The notes under the pieces: model-generated | The model's input: the letters and a program-made list of their open reading frames with translations, nothing else | Databases searched by the model: none | What the model was told of the DNA's origin: nothing | Shown here: piece after piece, positions 20,666-33,289 of the stretch | Layout of the letters: every line of letters begins with the position of its first letter | How positions within the stretch are numbered: the stretch's first letter is position 1 | Assembly (NCBI GenBank): GCA_036417435.1 | Contig: CM070919.1 | Span: 36,868,818-36,932,817 of the forward strand | DNA length: 64,000 nt | Origin: Inia geoffrensis | Lineage: Eukaryota; Chordata; Mammalia; Artiodactyla; Iniidae | Reading direction: 5' to 3' | Translations under genes and position numbers: made by a program

Positions 20666-22499
20666 GGAAACCATTAAGAGTCATAGCGTCAGTAACGGCA
20701 AGAGCTGAGGTAGGGTTGGGACAGCACGGGACGACAACAGAGCCCTGACCAGCTGAGAGGATAGACCACAAGCTCCTCAGCCACAGGTGTCAACAGTGGC
20801 TGCCAGCAGTACGCAGGCAGCAGGCAATGGGGACTTCAACCCCGAAAGCAGCAAAGGCTTGGAGCACAGCACAGGACCTGAACTTGCTGACCTGAGGCCT
20901 CCTCTCCTGTCCACCAAGAGGACACTGAAGCTTGTCTCTTTACCCAACATCTGGAGGAGGAAAAAGCAAGTGGGAAAAACTCTGAACACCTGAGCATTTA
21001 CCTGGAGGAGTGTATTTGAACTGGAAGAGAAAGCATTAACTGGCAAATCCTTCCTCCTCTCCCACAAGCCTACTATACACATAGACTGGAAGTTTGAAAC
21101 AAGATTATAACAATTATAGGAGTAAGCCATGTGTTCTTGACATGTCTGAGTCATAGTATATAGCCTTTTAAAGACTGGGAAAAACTAGTGACAGAAGTAC
21201 ACAGAATAACTGGTAGCATTTCAATATGCTTTATTCTAAAAGGTCTGAGAGCGTCCACAGAAAGGAGAGTATCCATCAATATTTTGGTCAGTTTTATAAA
21301 ACAAGTCTTTCTTAGTATTTTTCCTTGCATGTGTACTTACTTTTGACTAATGAGAGCATATACCCAAGCAAGAGACACCTGGTGGTTTTTATTGTGTCTG
21401 TGCTACTTTGAGAAAATCTTGTTTTAGATGAGTTACTATATCATTTATAGCATTTTTGTCACGCAACCTTCTGGCATGTAGCTTCTAGTATATTAAAACT
21501 TAGATTAAATTAACTGGATTTTAAATAATTTGTAAAAGAAATTAATGGAATAGTACCTCTAATACACCTTTTATTTACAGTCACATTTATATTCCAGTCA
21601 CAAGATAAGGGATACATACTATGTATACAGACACACATACAGAGTCTTAGCCTTTGATGTGGAAAATCATCCTCTTTGGCAAAAGAATACATTTATCTGG
21701 AATTTAAGGGAGCTAAAAATAAAAAAATATTTGTTTTTCTGGAATAAATAAAAACCGACATTGCCTTATGCATTCCCTTCAGGACATGGCAGGAAGCCTT
21801 TTCAGTCGGACAAGGGCTAATTGCTCAATAGAAAATGCCAGTGAAGCTCACTGTAGTGCGATTCTATCCATCTGTAATTTCCATTCCCAGAGCCAAATAC
21901 TTTCATCTGTTCCCATGTCTTCCAAAAGATTAGGACCTTTGGTGGTAAAGGGAAATGTCTACAGATTGTCATCTCATTTTTGAGAGCCATTCAAAGAGAA
22001 AGAGGCATACTACAAGCTTGGGACCAGAACAGACTGAATTCATAAAAAAAGGCACAAGCCAAACTGTTCATCTCTGGTACATGAAAAATTGTCACTGTTG
22101 TTAAAGCCATGTGTTCTAGGTAAGAAGATAGGTTTTGTATTCACTGTGACATTTGTTCTGAGGAACGTTAATGTACTTAATGCTAACATGTGCTTAGCAG
22201 CAATTTGTAAATTTGAAAAGTAACCCAGAGTTCAAAAAATGAGGAAGGAAGATAAAAAACTTTACTTGAGAGATTTCTTAATTATCATTATGTCTGCATG
22301 TCAAAGCATAAGTGAAGACCCTTGACATTTGTCATCATTTCATTGCTTTAGGTATGCAGATTCAACCTTTAAAAGTTTATTCATTCCTAAAAAAAAGCAA
22401 TTTTTTTAAAGCTGCTGTAAGGTGAAATTACTAGAGGCTTCGGTCAACGAAAGTGACAGTGATTTGCACCTTTCAGCTGAAACCCTGCTCAGTTCCCCA
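20666..22499. other. Unassigned, low-repeat sequence
   Basis: 20787-20993 on the plus strand is open for 68 codons, and a minus-strand frame of 125 codons overlaps it (20777-21154); at most one could be real. The rest is AT-rich with no recognisable repeat. This is one of the longer repeat-free blocks in the window. Confidence 0.4.
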
Positions 22500-23395
22500 G
22501 CCCGAGGTTTGAAAACATACACATACACTATTTTATTGGTGGATAGCATATACAGCATACGTGAAGTATAGTGATGTGCACTATATAGAAAAGGGCACAA
22601 ATCATAAGTGTTCGGCTCGATGAACTATAACCAAGTGAATACTTGCATGGGACTTCCATCCAGGTTAATAAAAGAAAGTTTACCAGTTCCCAAGACCCCC
22701 CCCTTACCTTGCCCGCATTCAGTCACTACTTCTTCCCTCTGCCCCACAGGCAGCAACCACACTGACTTCTAACACTGTAGATTTGTTTTGCCTGTGTTTG
22801 AGCTTTATATAAATGGACTCTATATGTTCTCATGTATCAAACTCATAATATATATTCTTTTGTGCTTGGCTTCTCTCACTCAGCATTATGTGTGTGAGAT
22901 TCCTCCATGCTGTTATGTAGAACCGCGGTTTGTTCATTTTCATCACCAATAGCATTCCATCACAGGAGTATAACACAATTTACTTATCCATGGTAATGTT
23001 AATCAGAGATTTGGTTGTTTCTAGTTTTGGCTGACTAATGCTGTAAGAACACTACTGTTAGTGTCTTTTAAACACGTGAGTATGCATTCTGTTGGGTCTC
23101 TAGCTCATGGTGAAATTGTTTGGGCATAGGGTATATACAAGTATATATTTAACTTCAATATATAATGTTAACTTTCCAAAGGGGTTGGACCGCTACGCCA
23201 GCACAAAACATGCCTTGCCATCTTGTAATAGTGTCAGCCTGTTTAACTTTGGCCATTTTGGTGAATTGTAATTGTAACCCACTGTGGTTTTAATTTGTAT
23301 TTCCCTGAAAAATAATGAGATTGAGTGCCTTTTTGTATGTTTATTGGCCCTTTAATATCCCCTTTTATGAATGGCCTGATCAGAGATCTAACAGA
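22500..23395 (-). mobile_element. L1 fragment, antisense (old L1M)
   Basis: The plus strand shows the reverse complement of an L1 3' region: CTTTATATAAATGGACTCTA, then GGCTTCTCTCACTCAGCATT, then GGTTGTTTCTAGTTTTGGCT, then TTTGTATTTCCCTGAAAAAT. Coding capacity is lost. Confidence 0.78.
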
Positions 23396-23477
23396 GTATG
23401 TACAAGCCTTTAGGGGCTACATTTTAACAAGATCTTTAGGGGATTTGAACATACATTGAAGTTTGAGAAGAACTCTT

Positions 23478-23660
23478 TAGTACAGTGGGTTTTAACCTTA
23501 GCTATATGCAGTATAATAGAATCAAAACTGACTTTTATATTATACTATTATATTATATTAGAATAATCCCCCATTCTAATGTATAACCAGTACTGGCATC
23601 AGTATGGTTCAAAAGCCGCTCAGGTGATGCTAATGTGTAATGAGGGCTATAAACCTCTCC
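23478..23660. mobile_element. hAT-Charlie MITE-like fragment (MER5/MER20 type)
   Basis: The ends GTGGGTTTTAACCTTAGC and GAGGGCTATAAACC are degenerate inverted repeats. The interior has GGCATCAGTATGGTTCAAAA and CAGGTGATGCTAATGTG, matching these short elements. Confidence 0.55.
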
Positions 23661-24769
23661 TCCAGGGGAAAACAGTAGGAGGTACTGGATGAAGGACACA
23701 TGGGGCTTCCCAGGCACTAGAAATGTTCTATTTTTTCCTTTGGGTGATAGATTCTTTGGACACTGGTTTTTTTCATACATATATAGTTTATATACTTTGT
23801 TGTGTTTTAGATTTCAGTGTAACACAAATACCCCCTTACCAGTAGTGGCAGTGCAAAAGTTTCATTATTTAATCCTATCATGATCTCTCTAATGCTGTGA
23901 CACAGTCATTTGCTGGTTTTCCTTATCATTGTAGAAATTTGAGACTGCTTGAAATCCTACCACTCGTCACAGAAAGTTAAGCAACGTCAGAAACAAAACA
24001 CAAACATCTGTGCCTACCATTTAGAACAAATGAACCCCTCGCAGAATCAGAGGACCTGGATGGCACATTTCACAGGATCAGCCTTTTCTACCATAAGCTT
24101 GGCCAAGATTTTAGCTAATAAGAAAGTATACATTAAGTTGGTATTGTCTTTCTTGCAAATCAAAAATTCCCATCAATGGGTTTTCTCAATGGCCCCAGAA
24201 ATTTTGGTCAGCCTTCAAGCACTGTTATACCAAGAACTATAATAAACAAATAGTTTGAACTTGGAACTCTAGGCCCAATATTCAAATCATTTTTTTCATG
24301 AAAACCTGAGAAATCATATTTATCTCACAGTAGCCTTTGAGAGGAAAATAACCTATGACTCTGTACAGACATAAAATCTTATTTTCTGCACTTAATTTTA
24401 TTTCAACTGCAGGGAAATTGGTATCTTCGTATAGTCAGTTACAGGCACTCACTGGACCTGCCCAGCCTTTGGGAGGCCCCCAATGTTTTTCTCTTTCCAA
24501 GGGTGCCTTTCAGACCTCACAATGTTGAGAGAGGTGAAACCAGGGAAACTCACAAGTGCTAAGCAAATAGGCAAAACCAAAAACACCCAGTGGAGCTGCT
24601 GAAATGTTGCTGCAACTAGAAATCCTCCATAACTGAGCTTTCAGTAACGGGGAACAAAAAGTGAAGAATTATTACAGGTTTTTTGAAAATTACTGGATTC
24701 ATTAAAGGATCCAGATTAAAAAGGAGTCATCAGTGTTTAACAACAACATAGTATCAAGGTAACTGTTAT
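23661..24769. other. Unassigned sequence
   Basis: No gene recognised. A 97-codon plus-strand frame (23949-24242) lacks splice signals at plausible places. Confidence 0.4.
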
Positions 24770-24915
24770 ATCACAGGATTACAAAGCTCTAAGTAATTTA
24801 GAGAACACTGAACTCAAATGTCCTTAGGGAAGCTATGGGTCTGAGAGGCTAAAGGTCTTTTCCAATGTCACACATTATTTATGGCTGGATTAGGATTAGT
24901 ACCCAGGTCTCCCAA
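24770..24915 (-). mobile_element. MIR-like SINE, diverged
   Basis: GAGAGGCTAAAGGTCTTTTCC, CAATGTCACACATTATTTAT and TAGTACCCAGGTCTCCC follow the inverted MIR core, with considerable decay. Confidence 0.5.
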
Positions 24916-25019
24916 ATCTCCCTGTACTGCCACTACTCCAAGGTCTCGGGGAACTCTGCACTGGTGAATGGAATTCAGAACACATAGGAGTTCTTATGTG
25001 GCTGCAAGTCCCACGAAAG

Positions 25020-25555
25020 TATTGAAAGCAGAGACTCAAACAGATACTTATACACCCATGTTCATAGCAGCATTATTCACAATAGCCAAAGGATGGAAAC
25101 AATCCAGATGTCTGTCAATGGATGGTTGGATAAACAAAATGTGGTCTTTACATACAATGGAACATTAGTCACTCTTAAAAAGGAATGCAATTCTGATACA
25201 TGCTACAACATGGAAGAGCCCAGAGGGCACTGCGCTAAGTAAAATAAGTCAGATGCAAAAGGACACATGTCGTATGATTCCACCTTTATGAGTTACCTAG
25301 ATTAGTCAAATGTATAGAAATTGAAAGTAGAGTAGTGGCTATCAGGGGCTGGGGGTTATGAGGTTATGGGAACAATGGGGAGTTGGTATTTAATGGGTAC
25401 AGAGTCTCAGTTGAAGAAAACAGAAAGGTTCTGGAGATAGATGATAGAGATGGTTGTGCAACAATTCGAATGTACTTGATGCCACTGAGCTGTACACTTA
25501 AAAATGGTAAACTTTACGTTATGTATATTTTGCCACTATAAAAAAGGGGGAGATT
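25020..25555 (+). mobile_element. L1 3' end (L1M type)
   Basis: ATTATTCACAATAGCCAAAG, then CTGTCAATGGATGGTTGGAT, then TCGTATGATTCCACCTTTAT, then GCTATCAGGGGCTGGGGGTT, then GAGCTGTACACTTAAAAATG give ORF2 distal codons followed by the 3' UTR. Length is about 535 bp; it is 5' truncated like most L1 insertions. Confidence 0.85.
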
Positions 25556-27074
25556 TCTACTTCAAATTTGGAGTTGGTGCAGAGAAAGACATTAGTGAAA
25601 CAATACATTATTTGGAAGAGTCCACTTCTAAAGAAACAGGATATTTCACTAAACCCTTAATTGTGTTTGCCCCTTCTCAAAAGATCAGAAAGAACTGATG
25701 TTGAAATTTAAAGCATTCCTTCCATCACAGTGGTAGAATATTGCAAGGAGAGCACTGTTATCTTGATCTCTGTACCTGGATAAATCTTCTTCTCATGTTT
25801 GTTGTCACACTTTGATGTGTGCCCCCAGCCAGCAAGCTACCCTGCTTGGCTATGTAAACTCACCGCCTTGCCCTCAACCTCGGGGGTGACCTGGTGTGTT
25901 AGTGACTCCTGGCTGAGGTAAATGATACGGCACGGTAATAAGGGCAACTGTCAGATCTTCCCCTTTTATCTACCTCTATTCACTGTGAAGTGTCTCTCCC
26001 CTACTCCCTCCTACCAGGTATCAAAAACGCAGATAAAGGGGAAGGGGGTTATCTGACGCATTGTGTGCCCCCTGTAAGGTATCCAATTATTTATGGTCGC
26101 TGGAGACATTTTCTTTTAAGTGCGCTAGTGAGTGACCTGAATGTAGAGTTTTCCTCCCACCCTTAACAGTCTTCCTTTGTCTTGCATTTAAAAATCTTTA
26201 ACGGTCTTTTCCCTTCCTCAAGACAAAGACAGAAGCTCGTGAAAACATGTCGTACCCCATCACAATGCAGAGAAGGTGCAGGTATTGGAGCCCTGTTCTT
26301 TAGTTTTCATTTCTCACCTTTTTTTTTTTTTTAAATTGATTCCAGGACTACCGCAGATGTCGTTTTTAAAATGACGGCTGAGCAGGGCCGTAATGCAGAG
26401 GATGCCTGTCTTAAATTCTGCTCTGTCAAGACAGGGAAGTGATACAAAAGGATTCCATCTTTGCAGCCACTTCCGCTGTTCCTTGTAGAAGCGAGAGGGT
26501 TAACCCCTGAGCTCACGGGGAAAAGCTTCAAAGCCCACTTGGGCGGAGGAACCTTTAGGTTAGACCTAAGGGTACGTTTCATCCTCTGAAAAGCCTTCCA
26601 CCTACCTCACCCTTGGTGCCAATTACACCAAAGCAGTTGGAGAGCTCCACATGTGGCCCGGTCCAGAGGTTCCGTGAACCGGATGGATGTGAGGGGCTTT
26701 GAATCTTTGCCCCAGTGAGTGTTCCCACCTCAGGCGTCCCCACGCTGCCTAAGGAAAGGAGCACGTGTTCATTTCCTCCGAGACGTTTTGCCGTTGCTGG
26801 GTGTGGGATGAATCCGCCAGCAACGTTCCCAACAAGAGCTAGAGAGTGAAAGGACTGGGTTGCATCTAGCACCAGACTCTCCATACAGCCGTGGCCTGTG
26901 CCTCCTCCGTATCCATGTTCACAAGGGAGAGAAAGAGCTGAGGGCCCCGGGGTTCCGGGTCACGCCCCTGTGGAGGCTTCAGACCGTGAAGTGCACAACA
27001 GCAGGTCTAACAGCCACCCGTGCCTCTACTCTTTCCCTTTGCCCCGTGTTCACAACCCTTTTCGTCATTATCAT
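25556..27074. other. Unassigned sequence with a small inverted repeat
   Basis: 25951-26056 carries inverted arms CTTCCCCTTTTATCT and AGATAAAGGGGAAG, bracketed by TCAGAT and ATCTGA. 26331-26884 is less AT-rich and holds minus-strand frames of 83 and 101 codons in different frames. No gene is recognised. Confidence 0.4.
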
Positions 27075-27085
27075 AAGGAGATTCT

Positions 27086-27289
27086 TTTTGTTTTTTTGCG
27101 GTATGCGGGCCTCTCACTGCTGTGGCCTCTCCCATTGCGGAGCACAGGCTCCGGACGCGCAGGCTCAGCGGCCATGGCTCACGGGCCCAGCCGCTCCGCG
27201 GCATGTGGGATCTTCCCGGACCGGGGCACGAACCCGTGTCCCCCGCATCGGCAGGTGGGCTCTCAACCACTGCGCCACCAGGGAAGCCC
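27086..27289 (-). mobile_element. CHR-type SINE, short form
   Basis: It starts with T-run and GCGGTATGCGGGCCTCTCAC and ends at GCGCCACCAGGGAAGCCC. Flanks AAGGAGATTCTTTT (from 27075) and AAGGATATATTTTT (from 27290) are a slightly worn duplication. It is nearly the same sequence as the copy at 9732, so the two probably come from the same subfamily burst. Confidence 0.9.
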
Positions 27290-27569
27290 AAGGATATATT
27301 TTTTTTTAGACATTTTTTTTCCCTAATCGTTCCCCTCCATGAAATTTTAATAGTATAGGTATACTAGATATCTATTTCTGTACTATATGTATACTCATAC
27401 TTCATAATAACTATGAAGTTATTGCTCCCAAGAACTAACTGTTGCATCCTTGGGGATAATATGGCCCCATTGAAGATGCATGCCCTCACTCCTTTGGAGA
27501 GCCAGTTGGACTAGATGGGACTTGAAGACAGAGCCGTGATGTGGCGTCTCCCTGTGGCCGGTCTGGCAG

Positions 27570-27815
27570 AGTGGCAAAGAGAGCCAGCTCTGGAGTGAGA
27601 CTCACCAGGATCCGCAAGCAAGCACCACGCTTCCCTAGTGAGAGCAGCTGGATTTAGGGAATTCCCACATTTTCTCAAGGCTCAGACTCCTCATGTATAG
27701 AATGGGGATCTTTTCTACCTTCAGGGCTGTAGTGAGAATTATAGGATGAAATATGTAGCAACATTACAGCAGCGAGTGCCCATCACGTTAAGTGCTTAGC
27801 AAATCTTCAGTTCTC
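27570..27815 (+). mobile_element. MIR SINE
   Basis: GAGAGCCAGCTCTGGAGTGA, then CTCATGTATAGAATGGGGAT, then GGGCTGTAGTGAGAATTATA, then GTTAAGTGCTTAGCAAATC follow the sense MIR order from head to LINE-like tail. Confidence 0.65.
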
Positions 27816-27989
27816 CTCTCTCCCTCTTCCCTTTAGTTTCTGTCAAAAATAGAATATTCTGGTTTATGAGATCTGTCTTGTGTTCTTTAGTAGGATTTTA
27901 TTCCCTTTTCTGGAGATATACTAGATTGGAAACTAATTTGCAAATGAATATAACATATGTTACTGCTACAACTGGTGTGTAAATGTTAA

Positions 27990-28415
27990 CGATCAAGAAT
28001 GAAGTAAGTCAGAAAGAGAAAAACAAATACCGTATGCTAACACGTATATATGGAATCTAAAAAAAAAATGTGGTACTGATAAACCTAGTGGCAGGGCAGG
28101 AATAAAGACGTAGATATAGAGAATGGACTTGAGGACATGGTAGGGGAGGGGGAAGCTGGGGCGAAGTGAGAGTAGCATCAACATATATACACCAAATGTA
28201 AAATAGCCAGTGGGAAGCAGACGCATAGCACAGGGAGATCAGCTGGATGCTTTGCGATGACCTAGAGGGGTGGGATAAGGAGGGTGGGAGGGAGGCTCAA
28301 GAGGGAGCGGATATGGGGACATATGTATGCATATGGCTGATTCACTTTGTTGTACAACAGAAACTAACACAGTACTGTGAAGCAATTATACTCTCATTAA
28401 GATCTATTAAAACAA
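27990..28415 (+). mobile_element. L1 3' end, cetartiodactyl type
   Basis: AATGAAGTAAGTCAGAAAGA, then TATATGGAATCTAAAAAAAA, then CATAGCACAGGGAGATCAGC, then TGATTCACTTTGTTGTACAA, then CTAACACAGTACTGTGAAGC, then AGATCTATTAAAACAAAAG match the 3' UTR of L1s in this group. It lies in a frame of 142 codons (28247-28675) that is part L1 tail and part flank and is not a gene. Confidence 0.85.
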
Positions 28416-29317
28416 AAGAGCTAGTAAACGTAATCATACATCAAGGGAAAATAAAAAGTTATACACGCACTCAAAGTTTACAGCTCACTGAAATTTCTTT
28501 GCTCTTGAGAATTGAAAACATTCATCACTCTCTTCTCCCTTCTTTCCTTCCCCAATCAGTTTTCAGTCTTCTTTACTTAAAGTTCCATGGTGAAGATACC
28601 AACAAAATAGAAAGCATTCGTTCTCTCTTTCCAAGGATAAGCTCCAACAGGTACCCACTCAAAAGGATTTTATAATAAGCGAGCTTCTCATGAAACTTTC
28701 AAAGATGACTGGCTTTCTCTGCTCTGCTCCACCCACCCCTTAGTACACACCCAAAGTCAGAGTCAGTTTTAAAATTTGGCCCATTAGGAGTGAAGGTGCA
28801 AGGAGAGGGATGCTTTGGAAGTTTTGTGATGGGAGCTGCAGTAGGGCTTTATGGCAATCTAATTTGGGAAGAAAATGAGGCATCTGAAATTACATCAAAT
28901 GTTGTGTTTCAAAAGTTACTAATCTGCCAGCAAGTACAAAATGTGCTTTAATGTGTTCCTCAAACTAAGAAAGTCACAGTCATTTTAAATAAGTAAATAG
29001 ATAGGATTAAATGATGTAAAATATCAAATGTAATTTGAGTTTCTGGCATCAGAGACAATGCTTTCCCCGCAAGAGTTGGTGGTGAGTGATGGATATTCCT
29101 GAATGAGAATGTCAGCAGCCTTCAGAGTTTAGAGGTGTCCTTGGGCACCCCTGGGAACAATGGCTGGTGAGTCAGAGTCTCCCAAGGAGAAACTACTCTC
29201 TAGGGAGGGATCTCACTCTTAGGCTGCCTTGCACGAAATTGGGGCACAACAAGTATACTTACGGATTTGTGGTTCTGTTGGTTTTGTTTTAGGAAAAGAT
29301 CAACTGTCCACTCTTTT
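28416..29317. other. Unassigned sequence
   Basis: No recognisable features; AT-rich, with only short frames. Confidence 0.4.
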
Positions 29318-29440
29318 TTTTTCTTTTTTGGCCACACCACATGGCTGGGGGGATCTTAGCTCCCCGACCAGGGATCAAACCCGGGCCCTTGGCAGTGAAA
29401 GCGCAGAGTCTTAATCACTGAAGGGCCAGGGAATTTCCTC
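29318..29440 (-). mobile_element. Short tRNA-derived SINE
   Basis: T-run, then GGCCACACCACATGGCTGGG, then CTCCCCGACCAGGGATCAAA, then GCAGTGAAAGCGCAGAGTCT, ending near GGCCAGGGAATTTCC. This is the reverse complement of the short SINE seen at 13336. Confidence 0.85.
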
Positions 29441-31399
29441 AACAAGCTATTCATGTAGTAGGTGATGATAAGCTCGGGTAACAAATAGATCCTGTAATCT
29501 CAGTGACGTAGGGTTTCCTAAAGGTTCATCTTCCAGCTTGCACAAAGTCTGAGGGTGGCCTGGTGACTTTCCAGAGTGGCCTCTTCCATATCCCTGAGCC
29601 AGGTCACTTCAAAGTACTGCTTCCCCAACTCCACGTGGCTTCCAGGACCGCTGTTAGATCCATCATCCAGAGGGGCGCTCGTCCTCCTGACCTCTGCCTA
29701 GAACTGGGGCTGAGTGTGCAGGGGAGCACGCCTGCCCCTGCCACGCACAGCTAGACCTGGTCAACTCTACCTTTCGGCATCGTCAGGGGATGGCTTCCTT
29801 CTCTGTGCTTCCTCTTGGTTTTGTGTGTACGTGTTGGGGGTGGGCGTGGGGGACTAACTAGAATTATTTATTAAAAGACTAGAAACCTATTTTCCTCCTG
29901 AATGAGGAAGCATAGAGAGATGTGCACCCTGCCTGCTGTTGAGCAGCAAAACTTCAGCACAGTTGGCTTGACCAGTAGGCATTATAAGCCAGTGAGGGCT
30001 TGGCTGTTGTGTGGTCTGCCCTGGCCAAGCCACAATTTGAGGAATTAACTTTAAGCTTAAGAGGTCAATCGGCATTGCTTTTGGTAAAATAAATACTCAT
30101 CAACTGACAAATTCAGCATCTTATTTACCAATGTCTACTTCCTTCCTCAAGGTATTTCTGGAATCGAATGGAATTTAGTCTCCCAAGACTGTGTTCCTCC
30201 TGGTAAAAGCTAATCCCCAAACCCAGGAGTTTATCTGGATCGTCCAGACATCTGGGATTGCAGCTAGTGAGAAATGGGACTGTCCCAATCAGCACAGATG
30301 GCTGGTAAACTTGTGGTACCATGGACAGTGTTCAGGGATGAGATAAGTCACCATTAAGCCAAGTTCTTTTCTTTCATGAGCTTTTAATATTTTTTGGCAT
30401 GCTTGAAAAGTGCAGCAAAAATGCAGAAGTGTTCACCCATATGTGCACATCTCTGGGGTCCTCTGCTGCGTGGTAATATCATGAATTATTGATGGCTCTC
30501 ATAGGGCAGTGTGATTCGAGGGAGTGCAGGTGGAATACAAATCTTTCATTCTTGTTTTCACTCCAGCCCAAGTCATTAGTTCCCCGAGCACCTCCACCCG
30601 ACAATTGTGCCGTCAGCACAATTGCATTTTGCGTGTGACGTGCTCATTTAGCCTTTCCTCTCTGGCACAGTGCAACTTTTCGGCCGCCTAGACACACTGG
30701 TATCTCTGAAGCCCCCTAATGCCACACCCAGAACAGAGACAGGCTGGGACCGGTACCTAGAGGAAAGGTTTTCCTTCTACATATGGGAGACCAGCTCTGC
30801 TCAGCTCCAGAGACACAGCTTGTTCTTTCGCCTCCTACAGGCAAGAAATCACATCGGATCCGCTTGCAGGGCCATCCCTCTCCTGAAGGCGGCCGAGTCT
30901 GAGCTGCTAAGTACAGCCGCCACGGGACTGGGCGTCCCATGAGCCCCTTTCCTACCCACCAGGCCCCGAGATAAAAGGAAATGCTCTACCCTGGGAAGAA
31001 AAGTGAGCGATTGATGGAGAGGGAAGCAAAGGGGAAAGAGAAGAGACTCCAGAGTGAGAGGCAGCGGTGAGATCAATACACAGAAGTAGGATGATGGAAG
31101 CGGAGAGGGTGGAGGGAAGGACCAGCGCCGTGTCCTTCACTCCGCTGTCCGCAGGGAGGGGCCCCGGTGTGCACTTGGCCTGCGGGGTCCCCGCACCACA
31201 GCATTGTCAAGGTAGGACGTGTCCTGGAGGAGGTGGAGAGCCCAGAGCAGGCTGTGCTCCTATGATAGCTCCCGGGGAACCCTTCCTTCCGGTTTGGACT
31301 CTCTTCCAACTGCAGGAGGCTCCTCAGGGCTGGCCCATTCTGCCTTCTAATCAGACAGACCGAGCTGCTGCGTTTGAAGATCAGACTTCACCGCAAAGT
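29441..31399. other. Mostly unassigned sequence
   Basis: 29470-29720 resembles an antisense LTR-like phrase (GGGTAACAAATAGATCCTGT) but cannot be named. A 9-bp perfect inverted repeat with 5-nt loop lies at 30602-30624 (CAATTGTGC / GCACAATTG). 30660-31400 is GC-richer, with overlapping frames on both strands that do not look coding. Confidence 0.4.
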
Positions 31400-31640
31400 A
31401 AAGGAGATGGATGCCTCTTCCTCTGTGAAGCCTCCTCTGGCTTCCCCTCTCCCAGCTCTCATCTCCATGCATCTTGTTTCCACTCGTCTGCCTCTCCCAC
31501 CGGCTCCTGAGCTGCTTGAGGGCAGGAACTGTATCTCACTCTCTGTTGTATCTGCAGCTCCCCTCACCCCCGCATCCCCGTGCCTTGGACATGGTAGGAG
31601 AGGAGTGAATGTTTGTTACATCAATTAACAAATGAATGAA
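31400..31640 (+). mobile_element. L2 3' end
   Basis: GAGCTGCTTGAGGGCAGGAA, then CTGTATCTCACTCTCTGTTG, then CATGGTAGGAGAGGAGTGAA, then TTAACAAATGAATGAATAG is the L2 3'-terminal order. Confidence 0.72.
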
Positions 31641-32894
31641 TAGAACAAGTTATTACTCATAAAAACACAATGCTGAGCTTGGCATTCTTCAACAGAGAAG
31701 AGACTGAAACCCCTTGTGTAGGATATTTTCCCTCTTGAGTGGTAAGTATATTCAGTCCTTCTGGACACCATGGAGGAAAGGTGTGGCAGCACACACAGAC
31801 CATCCTATTTCCTTTCACTGACATCTCTTGACCACACAGTGTTTCTTAATCCTATGAATCCGTTTATTTATTTATTCTTTAGCATGGGTACTCATTAACC
31901 ACAGCTGAGTTTTTCAAGCCAAGTATCTATCTCAGGATATTTGTATCAGCTGGAGTGCATCCCTGGGCAGCTGCTAGAACAGCTGGAATGGGTGTAGGGA
32001 GCCGGGCTGGGGGCAGGAATCCAGGCCAGTGTGACTTCTGCTGTGACTGCAGACAGTCAGGTTGTAAAGGACTCGAGTGCTGGTACACTTGGCAGATAAA
32101 CTAACTTCCACTTAGATACATTTTGAAAATAGTTAAGTGTTGCCTTATGGACCACAGTATATTATGACTAAGCCCAGACACACTGGTATAACCATCACAG
32201 AAATGGAAATAAATATATGATATATGATCGTTTTAATTGCCACGGAAACTCATAGCACAGTTTTGTTTTTGTTTTGCTTTTTTCATTCTAAGCAACTCTT
32301 TTTCTGTGGATAATGTGAGGATTATAGTTTCTGAAAATGGAAATCTTGTAAACTTTCCTTCACCATTCAACCCCTTTTTGTTTTGTTTTAAGTAATTGAT
32401 TCAAATTGATCATCTTTCAGAGGAGAAGAACACACGAAGGGCGTTTTCAGTAGTTAGAAACACAATGGCGGGAACCGAGCCCGTCAGACCCGGTCAAGTC
32501 TATAAAGTTCTAGGCTGAGTCACTGAATCTCCCAAAGGCCTGGGTGTCCAAGGGGCCAGGACCTTCCCCACCCACATGTCTGCATACCCTTGTCCTTACT
32601 CTGTGGGTTTTCACCACCATTCTTCCACCAGAGGCCACAATGGGCTATGATGGCCTGAATACGGCCCACAGACACAATTTCTTTGGCTCACTCAGCAGTT
32701 TTGAAAATTTGCATTAGGTGCTAACATTTAGAAATAAGAGAACTCACATTAAAAAAAGAACAAAACCCCAAACCTAGGTTTCCATCTTCTCTTTAAAAAT
32801 CAGAAGATGTAGCAACACTGGGCCTGGATTCCTGTATGGCTGCGTTGAGCTCAAATAGGAGCAACTGACTCTTTCATAACTATGACAATAATAA
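31641..32894. other. Unassigned sequence
   Basis: No repeat or gene is recognised in about 1.25 kb. A (TTTA)n patch lies near 31862-31878. Confidence 0.4.
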
Positions 32895-33155
32895 CAGCAG
32901 TTATAGCTAATTGTATAATAATAGCATGACTGTTCGCCCTATATGCTCTCTTAAGCGCTTTGCATGTATTACATTAAGTCCTTTAATCCTCACATCAACC
33001 CTATGGAGTAGGTATTATAATTATCTTTAATTTCTAAATGAAGAAAACAAGGCAAAGTGAGATCAAGCAATTTGTTCAAAGTCACACAGCTTTAAACGGC
33101 AGAGCCAAGATTTGATTGAACCAAGCAGGCTGGCTCCAAAGTCTGAACAGTTAAG
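32895..33155 (-). mobile_element. MIR SINE
   Basis: Read on the plus strand: TTACATTAAGTCCTTTAATC, then CCTATGGAGTAGGTATTATA, then AAGTCACACAGCTTTAAACG, then GCAGAGCCAAGATTTGATTG. This is a long, well preserved inverted MIR. Confidence 0.82.
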
Positions 33156-33289
33156 TAATAGTAATATGCTCTCCCCCAAAATGCTGGGTAGGAGCAGACT
33201 GTTGTAGGCATATGGAGGTCTAGATGTGAAAGCTGTTGAAATTAATGCAAAATAGTTCAAAGTAGTATGGGGTCTCATGTCAGACTGCT

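Noticed and set aside
20777..21154. 125-codon minus-strand frame opposite a 68-codon plus-strand frame
   Set aside because: Mutual overlap, no splice context and no recognised motif on either strand.
26860..27326. Overlapping plus-strand frames of 142 and 149 codons
   Set aside because: Both run through the GC-rich body of the minus-strand SINE at 27086-27289. The same translated phrases recur at 3063-3288 and 9732-9940, so they are repeat by-products.
28247..28675. 142-codon frame
   Set aside because: Its first half is L1 3' UTR sequence; no splice signals or known domain in the second half.
31067..31510. 147-codon frame with Pro and Ser richness
   Set aside because: It overlaps an antisense frame of 78 codons and runs into an L2 3' end. 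High local GC explains the lack of stops.
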